The notes below the pieces were generated by a model. The model saw nothing but the letters and a program-made list of their open reading frames with translations, ran no database searches and was not told the origin of the DNA. A program made the translations under genes and the position numbers. Shown in pieces: positions 1-5,198 of a stretch of 5,198 nt of DNA. Numbering within the stretch: the stretch's first letter is position 1; each line of letters starts with the position of its first letter. The DNA comes from Alphaproteobacteria bacterium (lineage in GTDB: Bacteria; Pseudomonadota; Alphaproteobacteria; Rhizobiales; Xanthobacteraceae), in the NCBI GenBank assembly GCA_005884855.1, contig VAZS01000052.1:1-5198 (forward strand), written 5' to 3'.

Positions 1-322
1 GGCGCTGCCGCAGTGCCAACCGGTGCTGCTCGAGCCTATCCATGTGGTGGACATTGTCTGTCCCAACGAGGCGACCGCAAAGATCAACGCGATCCTTTCC
101 GGCCGGCGCGGGCAGATTCTCGGCTTCGACACAAGGGAAGGCTGGCCGGGATGGGACCGGGTCCGGGCCATGATGCCGGAATCCGAGATCGGCGAGCTGA
201 TCGTGGAATTGCGATCGGCGACGGCCGGTGCCGGCGGCTTCACGCGACAATTCGACCACATGGCCGAGGTCACCGGCCGCGCGGCCGATCAGATCATCGC
301 CGCACATCGCGTCGCGGCGTAG
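1..322 (+). CDS. Elongation factor G-like translational GTPase, C-terminal part (5' end outside window)
   Basis: This is the 3' end of a ribosome-associated GTPase of the EF-G family; 106 complete codons are visible, read from base 2, ending in TAG at 320-322. The visible part is the end of domain IV plus all of domain V. Family landmarks are PVLLEP, which opens domain V, then GRRGQI, then LRSATAG and FDHMAEV near the end. EF-G acts in the cytoplasm in ribosomal translocation, but the G domain lies outside the window, so GTPase motifs cannot be checked. The sequence differs from canonical FusA: between GRRGQI and the LRS motif it has a tryptophan-containing stretch (FDTREGWPGWDRV) and it lacks the usual LAEMFGY-type segment. 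I therefore infer a divergent EF-G-like paralogue (EF-G II type) rather than the main factor. A hairpin follows 11 bases after the stop. The family call is secure; the exact role is not. Confidence 0.88.
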   Translation, partial: ALPQCQPVLLEPIHVVDIVCPNEATAKINAILSGRRGQILGFDTREGWPGWDRVRAMMPESEIGELIVELRSATAGAGGFTRQFDHMAEVTGRAADQIIAAHRVAA

Positions 323-333
323 CACCAGCAGCA

Positions 334-364
334 GACCATGGCCCTTCGGCAAAGGGTCATGGTC
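334..364 (+). terminator. Hairpin terminator after the EF-G-like gene
   Basis: A 13-bp stem (one G-U pair) closes a 5-base loop. The left arm is 334-346 and the right arm 352-364. It begins 11 bases after the stop codon of the upstream gene. No run of T follows on either side, so it is not a textbook intrinsic terminator, but the position and stem strength suggest transcript ending or 3'-end protection. Confidence 0.55.
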
Positions 365-417
365 ATCGGCGACAGCATGGGAAGAGGCCGCTTCGCCGGG
401 AGTTGGTGCATCCACGT

Positions 418-434
418 TGATGTTTTTCACATCA
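418..434. promoter_or_regulatory. 6-5-6 inverted repeat, candidate operator
   Basis: TGATGT (418-423) and ACATCA (429-434) are perfect inverted copies separated by five bases. The repeat ends directly against the proposed -35 box at 435. A helix-turn-helix regulator gene starts about 45 to 75 bases downstream, so this is a reasonable binding site for that protein. The link is inferred from position only. A short T-rich hairpin arising by chance in this AT-rich gap is the alternative. Confidence 0.35.
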
Positions 435-463
435 TTGTAACAGCCTGATAGCTCAATTATCAT
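435..463 (+). promoter_or_regulatory. Candidate sigma-70 type promoter for the regulator-sulP unit
   Basis: TTGTAA (435-440, four of six matches to TTGACA) is followed after exactly 17 bases by TATCAT (458-463, five of six matches to TATAAT). The stretch is clearly more AT-rich than the surrounding coding DNA. Transcription would begin near 470. That is only a few bases before the first possible start codon of the regulator (GTG at 478), so a later start codon or a near-leaderless message is implied. Confidence 0.45.
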
Positions 464-477
464 CTTTCCTGCATGTT

Positions 478-813
478 GTGGCGGCGCGCGTGATCACGTC
501 TTTCCAAATGAGAGCAGCGCGGGCATTACTTGGCATCGACCAGAAGATGCTGGCCGAGTTGGCCGGCGTTTCGCTGCCAACGATCCAGCGGATGGAAGCA
601 AGCGTGGGTACGGTTCGCGGCGTGGTCGAATCCCTGACCAGGGTGGTCGACGCGCTGAATCGCGCCGGTGTCGAGTTGATTGGCGAACAGGCGCGTAGCG
701 ATCATGGTGGGCGCGGTGTGCGGTTGAAAGAACCGGGTCCGCCACGCCGGAGCCAGCCAACCAAGCGCCGGCGCGACCGCGATGTTCACGACTCGGGCCG
801 GGGGCAGGAATGA
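478..813 (+). CDS. Small XRE/Cro-like helix-turn-helix transcriptional regulator
   Basis: A cytoplasmic DNA-binding protein of at most 111 residues. Residues 11-65 form one XRE-type helix-turn-helix domain: helix 2 is around DQKMLAELAGV (21-31) and the recognition helix around SLPTIQRMEAS (32-42). No ligand or enzyme domain follows. The tail after about residue 70 is basic and probably disordered (PRRSQPTKRRRDRD). The start is uncertain: GTG at 478 gives the longest form, while GTG at 490 (starting VITSFQMRAA) or ATG at 508 also keep the whole domain, and none has a clear Shine-Dalgarno sequence. Related rhizobial proteins, as I remember them, begin close to the 490 position. The stop overlaps the sulP start as ATGA, so the two genes are very likely co-transcribed and translationally coupled. 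I infer that it controls its own promoter and the transporter; its DNA target and signal are unknown. Confidence 0.82.
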   Translation: MAARVITSFQMRAARALLGIDQKMLAELAGVSLPTIQRMEASVGTVRGVVESLTRVVDALNRAGVELIGEQARSDHGGRGVRLKEPGPPRRSQPTKRRRDRDVHDSGRGQE

Positions 814-2582
814 GCGTCGCAAGCGAGCGAGGGCGTCAAACCCATCGGCCCACCTTTGCCGAATTATATTCTCCGAAGCTGATTACGGTGCTGCGCGAAG
901 GGTATAACGGCGCCGATTTCCGGGCAGATCTGATCTCCGGGCTGACAGTTGCGGTGGTCGCGCTGCCGTTGTCGATGGCGATCGCGATTGCATCTGGAAT
1001 GACGCCGGAAAGCGGGCTTTATACCGCGGTGGTCGGCGGCTTCATCGTTTCGCTCCTGGGCGGCAGCCGCTTCCAGATCGGAGGACCCGCCGGCGCCTTG
1101 ATCGTGCTGGTCGCCTTGACGGCCGAACGTCACGGCGCTCAGGGCGTTATCCTGGCAACCGCCATGGCCGGGATGTTTCTGATGGCGGCGGGGTTTCTTC
1201 GCCTCGGTACTTACATCAAATTCATTCCTTATCCGGTGACGGTCGGGTTTACCGCCGGGATCGCCGTCATCATCTTCGCCAGCCAGCTCAAGGAACTGCT
1301 CGGCATCAGGCTCGCCGCCAAAGAGCCGGGCCAACTCATTCCAAAACTGGAGACGCTGGCGCACGGATTGCCCACCGCAAATGTTTCCGCTATCGCGGTC
1401 GCCAGCGTCAGCATCCTCATTATTGTTGCGCTCAGGAAGCTGCGGCCGACCTGGCCCGGCATTCTGATCGCGGTCGCTGTCGCAGCATTCGGCACTTGGG
1501 CGCTCTCGCTCCCGGTGGAAACCATCGGCACCCGCTTTGGCGGCATTCCACGCCATTTGCCAGCGCCGACCTGGCCGGTGTTTTCGCTGGAGGCGGTGCA
1601 TGCGGTGCTGCCCGATGCCATTGCCTTCGCCCTGCTCGGCGCGATCGAGTCCCTTCTGTCAGCGGTGGTGGCCGACGGCATGACCGGCCGTCGACATCGC
1701 TCTAATTGCGAATTGGTGGCGCAGGGTGTTGCCAATGTCGGATCGGCGCTGTTCGGCGGCATCTGTGTTACCGGGACCATCGCACGGACCGCGACCAATG
1801 TCCGCGCCGGCGCACGCGGCCCAGTCTCCGGAATGCTGCATTCGGTCTTCCTGCTGCTTTTCATGATAATCGCAGCGCCGCTCGCGACTTACATCCCCCT
1901 CGCAGCGCTCGCGGCGGTGCTTGTCGTTGTCGCCTGGAACATGGCGGAGAAGCGCGAATTCGTTACCTTGATACGTTCCTCGCGCGGCGATGCCACGGTG
2001 TTGCTAGCCACATTCCTGCTGACGATCTTTCGCGACCTTACCGAAGGCATTCTGGTCGGGTTCGCGCTTGGCGCAGTGCTGTTCATCCACCGCATGGCGG
2101 AGATGACCGGCGTGGAAGCCGACGCGCCCCTGGTCGCTGATGACAAGGCCGACGCCGGAGATGGCGAGCGCTTGCCCTATGATGCCCGTCTTGCCGTCGA
2201 TCCCGATGTGTTGGTGTATCGCATCACCGGTGCTTTCTTTTTCGGGGCGGCCTCGGCAGTAGGAACGGTGCTCGACAGCATCGCCGACAGACGCAAGGCG
2301 TTCGTGATCGATGTCGCGGCGGTACCGTTTCTCGATTCGAGCGCCGCCAATGCGATGAGCCGCGTCGCAGCCAGGGCAACACGTCACGGTATCAGGCTCT
2401 ACATCACCGGCGCATCGCCGGCCATGCGCCGGGTGCTGCTGACACACGGCGTCGGTCCGCCGCGCGTTAAATTTCGCGAGACCATCGCGCGGGCCGTTTC
2501 CGATATCAAACGCCAGCGGGAAGCGGCTGCTGCCGGGAAGGATGCTCTCGCGAACCGGCAAGTCCACCGGGTACCGCGTTGA
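810..2582 (+). CDS. SulP-family inorganic anion transporter with STAS domain
   Basis: A 590-residue inner-membrane secondary transporter of the SulP/SLC26 family, of normal family length. Residues 37-430 are the membrane domain with roughly a dozen hydrophobic segments, starting with LISGLTVAVVALPLSMAIA (41-59) and including the conserved QIGGPAGALIVLV (89-101) and the region 278-330 (AIESLLSAVVADG, then SNCELVAQGVANV, then GGICVTGTIARTATNVRAGA). Residues about 465-566 are a cytoplasmic STAS domain; VPFLDSSAANAM (505-516) matches its conserved DSS loop. No carbonic anhydrase or other fused domain is present. Family substrates include sulfate, bicarbonate and dicarboxylates; nothing here decides between them. 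The ATG at 810 overlaps the regulator stop (ATGA) with a G-rich sequence and AGGA just before it. No sulfate-assimilation or carbon-fixation genes adjoin it, so the substrate stays open. Confidence 0.93.
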   Translation: MSVASERGRQTHRPTFAELYSPKLITVLREGYNGADFRADLISGLTVAVVALPLSMAIAIASGMTPESGLYTAVVGGFIVSLLGGSRFQIGGPAGALIVLVALTAERHGAQGVILATAMAGMFLMAAGFLRLGTYIKFIPYPVTVGFTAGIAVIIFASQLKELLGIRLAAKEPGQLIPKLETLAHGLPTANVSAIAVASVSILIIVALRKLRPTWPGILIAVAVAAFGTWALSLPVETIGTRFGGIPRHLPAPTWPVFSLEAVHAVLPDAIAFALLGAIESLLSAVVADGMTGRRHRSNCELVAQGVANVGSALFGGICVTGTIARTATNVRAGARGPVSGMLHSVFLLLFMIIAAPLATYIPLAALAAVLVVVAWNMAEKREFVTLIRSSRGDATVLLATFLLTIFRDLTEGILVGFALGAVLFIHRMAEMTGVEADAPLVADDKADAGDGERLPYDARLAVDPDVLVYRITGAFFFGAASAVGTVLDSIADRRKAFVIDVAAVPFLDSSAANAMSRVAARATRHGIRLYITGASPAMRRVLLTHGVGPPRVKFRETIARAVSDIKRQREAAAAGKDALANRQVHRVPR

Positions 2583-2612
2583 GCTTGGAGCGGATCGTCG
2601 GCCGACATGGCA

Positions 2613-2618
2613 TTGACA
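2613..2618 (+). promoter_or_regulatory. Isolated TTGACA, possible -35 box for aroE
   Basis: A perfect TTGACA lies 64 bases before the aroE start, in the 100-base gap after sulP. At spacings of 16 to 18 bases no recognisable -10 box is found (GATGTG is the 17-base candidate). A short stem, TCGGG-TTG-CCCGA (2625-2637), falls in the spacer. The promoter is therefore only suggested; read-through from sulP is equally possible. Confidence 0.22.
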
Positions 2619-2682
2619 GCGAAGTCGGGTTGCCCGATGTGAGCAGCGAGCGTAGTCACAAGGCGCTGCACCAGGACTGGCA

Positions 2683-3522
2683 ATGAGAGCCGTGAACAAA
2701 CCTCCCGCCGCCTGCCTGATCGGATGGCCAGCGGCGCATTCGCGTTCGCCGCTGATCCATCATTACTGGCTGCGGAAGCTTGGAATCGAGGGGGGGTACA
2801 ACATCGAGGCGGTGCCGCCGGAAGGCTTTGCCGAGTTCGTGTTGCATCTATCGAGGCATGGCTTCGTCGGCGCCAACGTCACGATTCCGCACAAAGAGCG
2901 CGCGCTGGCGCTGACCAGGCCTGATGCGCGTGCGCGTGCGGTCGGCGCCGCCAACACGCTATGGTACGAAGGCGGCGAGCTGCTTTCAACCAACACCGAC
3001 ATCGAAGGGTTCATCGGCAATCTGGACGCCTGTGCTCGGGGATGGAGCGCCGCCGATGCGCTGGTGTTAGGGGCGGGAGGGTCGTCGCGGGCCGTGGTGT
3101 TTGGACTGCTGGAGCGCGGCGTCAAGCGCGTGCATCTCGCAAACCGCACCGTCGAACGGGCGCGCGCGGTCGCAGACCAATTCGGGGCTCAGGTCTATCC
3201 GGTGCGATGGGATCAGGTGAGTGAGCTGCTGCCGCGCAGCGGCCTGTTGGTGAACACGACCTCGCTCGGCATGCACGGCCAGCCACCGCTCGAGATCGAC
3301 GTCGGGTTGCTTCCCTCGGATGCTGTTGTCGCCGACTTGGTGTACGTGCCGCTCGAGACCGCGTTGGTCGCTGCGGCGCGGACGCGCGGACTGAAGAGCG
3401 CCGATGGACTCGGCATGCTACTGCACCAGGCGGTGCGCGGGTTCGAACTCTGGTTCGGTCAACGTCCCGAAGTCACGCCGGAGCTTCGCGCGCTGGTCGA
3501 GGCCGATCTCAGAAAGGCTTGA
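2683..3522 (+). CDS. aroE: Shikimate dehydrogenase (NADP+)
   Basis: A cytoplasmic enzyme of 279 residues, the usual AroE length, which reduces 3-dehydroshikimate to shikimate with NADPH in the chorismate pathway. The N-terminal substrate domain has SRSPLIH (20-26, both shikimate-binding serines), NVTIPHK (65-71, catalytic Lys71), N91 and NTD (104-106, catalytic Asp106). The nucleotide domain has the glycine-rich loop GAGGSSRA (130-137) and NRT (154-156), whose arginine is typical of NADP(H)-binding AroE. NTTSLGM (201-207), DLVY (218-221) and the closing DGLGMLLHQA (251-260) complete the signature. No key residue is missing. ATG at 2683 is chosen because AGGA (2673-2676) lies six bases upstream; GTG at 2692 is a weaker alternative. 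The neighbours are not other aromatic-pathway genes. The familiar alphaproteobacterial maf-aroE-coaE-dnaQ cluster is absent, so this may be a second copy. That is an inference which needs the rest of the genome. Confidence 0.94.
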   Translation: MRAVNKPPAACLIGWPAAHSRSPLIHHYWLRKLGIEGGYNIEAVPPEGFAEFVLHLSRHGFVGANVTIPHKERALALTRPDARARAVGAANTLWYEGGELLSTNTDIEGFIGNLDACARGWSAADALVLGAGGSSRAVVFGLLERGVKRVHLANRTVERARAVADQFGAQVYPVRWDQVSELLPRSGLLVNTTSLGMHGQPPLEIDVGLLPSDAVVADLVYVPLETALVAAARTRGLKSADGLGMLLHQAVRGFELWFGQRPEVTPELRALVEADLRKA

Positions 3523-3638
3523 GATGCCGCCGCTATAGAAATTCCGCTGCGCTGAAGGGGCATCGATGCTGGTCGCACAATCTCGCCGCGGAATAGGCTT
3601 CAAGCAGCGGTGTTGTCGTAGTAGTCACAGAAACTCTC

Positions 3639-3645
3639 AGGGAGA
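3639..3645 (+). promoter_or_regulatory. Strong Shine-Dalgarno for the duplicated secreted protein
   Basis: AGGGAGA sits six bases before the ATG at 3652. It is the best ribosome binding site in the window and fixes the start at 3652 rather than the second in-frame ATG at 3661. No convincing promoter was found in the 129-base gap (3523-3651). Confidence 0.7.
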
Positions 3646-3651
3646 AAAGTT

Positions 3652-4281
3652 ATGGCGAAAATGTCCTGGTTGATGCCGCGCGCGCTCATGGCCTCGCTGG
3701 CGCTGATATCCGTGCTGGGATCGGCGGGGTGGGCACAGCAGCCACCGACGGTGCGTATTCGCGGTACCATCGAAGCGATAGACGGCTCCTTGCTGACGGT
3801 GAAATCCCGCGAAGGCGACCAGTTGAAAGTGCGCATGACCGACAATGTGGCGTTGGTGGCCATCACCAACATCGCAATGTCTGAAATCAAGCCAGGTTCG
3901 TACATCGGGGTGTCCGGGATGCCGGAGCCGGACGGGACTCAAAAGGCACTCGCCGTTCACATTTTCCCTGAGGCTCAGCGCGGGGTCGCCGAAGGTTTCC
4001 GTCCCTGGGATCTTCGCCCCAACAGCACCATGACCAACGCGACGGTTGCCGAGACGGTCGCGAGCACGGATGGCCAGAACATACTCGTCAAGTACAAGGA
4101 CGGCGAGAAGAAGGTCGTGGTGCCGCCGGGGACGCCGATCGTGACTTTCGTTCCGGGCGACAAGTCCGAACTGAAGCCCGGCGCTAAGATCATCATCTTC
4201 GGCGCCATCAAGAAAGACGATGGCACGCTCGAAGCCAATCGCGTCAATGTCGGCCGCGACGGGATCACGCCGCCGATGTGA
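3652..4281 (+). CDS. Secreted protein with two DUF5666-like beta-rich repeats
   Basis: A 209-residue exported protein of unknown function. Residues 1-28 are a Sec signal peptide: basic start with MAK and R10, a hydrophobic core (ALMASLALISVLG), and a likely cut after GWA before QQ. No lipobox cysteine or other membrane segment is seen, so a periplasmic location is expected. The mature part is two copies of one unit, about 36-106 and 130-201. Both share the order DG-x(2-3)-L-x-VK, a G-x(3)-V strand, S-x-(I/L)-KPG, a glycine turn, DGT, and a final A-x-x-V strand. The linker contains RPWDLRPNSTMTN (117-129). The alternating strand and turn pattern resembles DUF5666, an OB-like small beta domain; this is a judgement by eye. 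Rhizobial relatives are, as I recall, sometimes labelled metal transporter permease, which the sequence does not support because it is not a membrane transporter. A strong Shine-Dalgarno fixes the start. It is probably transcribed alone and converges with the lldD remnant. Confidence 0.83.
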   Translation: MAKMSWLMPRALMASLALISVLGSAGWAQQPPTVRIRGTIEAIDGSLLTVKSREGDQLKVRMTDNVALVAITNIAMSEIKPGSYIGVSGMPEPDGTQKALAVHIFPEAQRGVAEGFRPWDLRPNSTMTNATVAETVASTDGQNILVKYKDGEKKVVVPPGTPIVTFVPGDKSELKPGAKIIIFGAIKKDDGTLEANRVNVGRDGITPPM

Positions 4282-4315
4282 GACCGAGCGCGATTCAGCT
4301 ATGCCTCTCAACGGA

Positions 4316-4339
4316 TCGTCCCAGCAAAAGCTGGGACGA
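4316..4339. terminator. Perfect hairpin between convergent genes (bidirectional terminator or REP-like element)
   Basis: A 10-bp perfect stem, TCGTCCCAGC (4316-4325) with GCTGGGACGA (4330-4339), closes an AAAA loop. It lies 34 bases after the stop at 4281 and 4 bases beyond the stop of the minus-strand gene (4344). Its position suits transcript ending from both sides, though neither side has a run of T. The form GTCCC-x-GC, short A-rich loop, GC-x-GGGAC resembles a palindrome I remember as frequent in Bradyrhizobium-type intergenic regions, so it may be one copy of a dispersed element. Confidence 0.6.
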
Positions 4340-4343
4340 CCGA

Positions 4344-5198
4344 TCAAATTGCCACCACGTGCTCGTCGATCTCGGAGATCTTGTTGACGCCGCACAGTCC
4401 CATGGTGACGCTGAGTTCGTTGGCGATCAGGTCGATCGCCTTGGCAACGCCAGGCCCACCGAACGCTCCAAGGCCATAAACGTAGGCGCGCCCGATCATG
4501 CAGGACCTGGCGCCGAGCGCGAGCGCGCGCATCACGTCTTGCCCCGAGCGAATGCCGCCATCAAACAGCACCTCGATCTGCGAACCAACGGCTTCGGCGA
4601 TCTCTGGCAGCACCTCGATCGACGACGGCGCACCATCAAGCTGCCGTCCGCCATGATTGGACACCACCAAGGCCTGCGCGCCGGTCTTCACCGCCTCCTG
4701 CGCATCCTCGACGTCGAGAATGCCCTTGATGATCAGCTTGCCCGGCCAAATGCTGCGGATCCAATCGACATCTTTCCAGTTCAGCGAGGCATCGAACTGC
4801 GAAGCGACCCAGCCTGATATCGAGGCGAGATCCTGCGCGCCGGGCAAGTGACCGGCGATGTTGCCGAAATTTCGCCGCTTGCCGCGCAGAATGCTGGCTA
4901 CCCAGGCCGGCTTGGTCGCGAAATCAAGCAGGTTTTTCGCGTTCACCAATTGCGGGGGCACTGACAAGCCGATTTTCGGCGACGTCCTCGATCGAGTTGA
5001 TCGACATCGTGCTCAATGTGTAGGGGATCCCCGCCGCCTGCGCGGCGCGGCAAGCATGGATTTCACCGTCGCCGAACTGCATGCCGGTCGATCCCACGGG
5101 CGCGAGGATGAGGGGCAAGCTCGCCTTCTCGCCGACAATGCTGGTCGAAAGATCGCGGGACGAAATGTCCACCAGAATGCGCTGACGGAATTTGATGT
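4344..5198 (-). pseudogene. lldD: Broken FMN-dependent L-lactate dehydrogenase / alpha-hydroxy-acid oxidase (5' end outside window)
   Basis: The intact enzyme is a membrane-associated flavoprotein oxidising L-lactate to pyruvate; relatives oxidise other 2-hydroxy acids. The N-terminal part is read from 5196 down to about 4972 (75 codons: FRQRILVDIS, LILAPVGSTGMQ, YTLSTMSINSIEDVAEN). This frame then runs off-family to a stop at 4924. The rest resumes in another frame from about 4970 to 4344 (208 codons: GLSVPPQL, the lysine in LIIKG, VVSNHGGRQLDGAPSS with the catalytic histidine at 4653-4655, the FMN-phosphate segment DGGIRSGQD, and IGRAYVYGLGA). Compared with E. coli LldD as I remember it, about 50 residues between the two parts are missing. 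These hold the WFQLY segment, the TVD-type strand and the arginine before the G-x-S motif, which bind FMN and substrate. Missing residues plus a frame change mean no active enzyme is expected. The choice of lldD over another family member is likely but not certain. Confidence 0.85.
4968..4977 (-). other. Deletion junction inside the lldD remnant
   Basis: Homology to the N-terminal half ends at the GAA AAT codons (4977-4972). Homology to the C-terminal half begins at GGC TTG (4970-4965) in a different frame. The family residues expected between them are absent from the DNA, so the break is a real loss of sequence of about 150 bases, not a multiple of three. The exact breakpoint could shift by a few bases. 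Confidence 0.7.

Noticed and set aside
13..420. Plus-strand frame of 135 codons overlapping the EF-G-like end
   Set aside because: It is an alternative frame of a recognised EF-G domain V, with Arg/Gly/His-rich shadow composition.
864..1601. Minus-strand open frame of 245 codons inside sulP
   Set aside because: It lies antisense to a clear SulP membrane domain. Its product is rich in Arg, Asp, Gly and His, without any recognisable motif, as expected for the shadow of GC-rich coding DNA.
2597..2606. GTCGGCCGAC perfect 10-base palindrome after sulP
   Set aside because: It has no loop to form a hairpin terminator, no T-run follows, and it is not linked to a promoter. It is common in GC-rich DNA.
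2004..2699. Minus-strand open frame of 231 codons across the sulP end and the gap before aroE
   Set aside because: It has Arg/Gly/Asp-rich shadow composition, no motif and no ribosome binding site, and it is antisense to the STAS domain.
2790..2796. Run of seven G in aroE as a slippage or sequencing-error site
   Set aside because: The frame is intact on both sides and family motifs continue in register, so there is no sign of a frameshift.
3560..3569. GCATCGATGC perfect 10-base palindrome between aroE and the secreted-protein gene
   Set aside because: It has no spacer and no second copy in the window, and it is not placed against a recognisable promoter. Chance is a sufficient explanation.
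3590..3614. GGAAT, 16 bases, TGTT: looks like an EcfG general-stress promoter before the secreted-protein gene
   Set aside because: Both conserved C positions of the GGAAC-N16/17-CGTT pattern are T here. Two mismatches in such a short pattern are easily met by chance.
3637..4395. Minus-strand open frame of 252 codons over the secreted-protein gene
   Set aside because: The plus-strand gene has a signal peptide, a strong Shine-Dalgarno and internal repeats. The antisense product is Arg/His/Asp-rich and overlaps the lldD end.
4278..4817. Plus-strand open frame of 179 codons opposite the lldD remnant
   Set aside because: It is antisense to clearly recognisable LldD sequence, including the catalytic SNHGGRQ segment, and it has no motif of its own.
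4965..4980. Programmed ribosomal frameshift in lldD
   Set aside because: A frameshift would restore the frame but not the roughly 50 family residues missing from the DNA, and no slippery heptamer with a following structure is apparent.

Overview
The window is GC-rich chromosomal DNA with dense, mostly plus-strand coding. The protein types and the GC-rich style suggest an alphaproteobacterium of the Bradyrhizobium/Rhodopseudomonas group. That placement comes from recognising the proteins, not from a marker gene, so it is an inference.

Layout, left to right. (1) Positions 1-322 hold the 3' end of an elongation-factor-G-like translational GTPase (domain V), followed by a strong hairpin at 334-364 that probably ends its transcript. 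(2) An AT-rich gap carries a plausible sigma-70 type promoter (435-463) with a 6-5-6 inverted repeat against its -35 box. It leads into a two-gene unit: a small XRE-type helix-turn-helix regulator (478-813) and a SulP-family anion transporter with a C-terminal STAS domain (810-2582). The two genes overlap by ATGA. (3) After 100 bases comes a full-length shikimate dehydrogenase, aroE (2683-3522), with all key motifs. (4) Positions 3652-4281 encode a secreted protein made of two diverged copies of one beta-rich, DUF5666-like repeat. (5) A 10-bp perfect hairpin (4316-4339) lies between this gene and a convergent minus-strand gene. (6) That minus-strand gene (4344 to beyond 5198) is an FMN-dependent L-lactate dehydrogenase / alpha-hydroxy-acid oxidase (lldD-like). 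It is broken by an internal, frame-changing deletion of about 50 codons that removes FMN- and substrate-binding residues.

Functionally the genes are a mixed housekeeping and accessory set. The only tight functional unit visible is the regulator-transporter pair. No mobile element, CRISPR array, tRNA or rRNA is seen. The observations most worth a second look are the lldD deletion, the internally duplicated secreted protein, and the promoter/inverted-repeat/regulator/transporter module. I do not see evidence for a wholly new multi-gene system.
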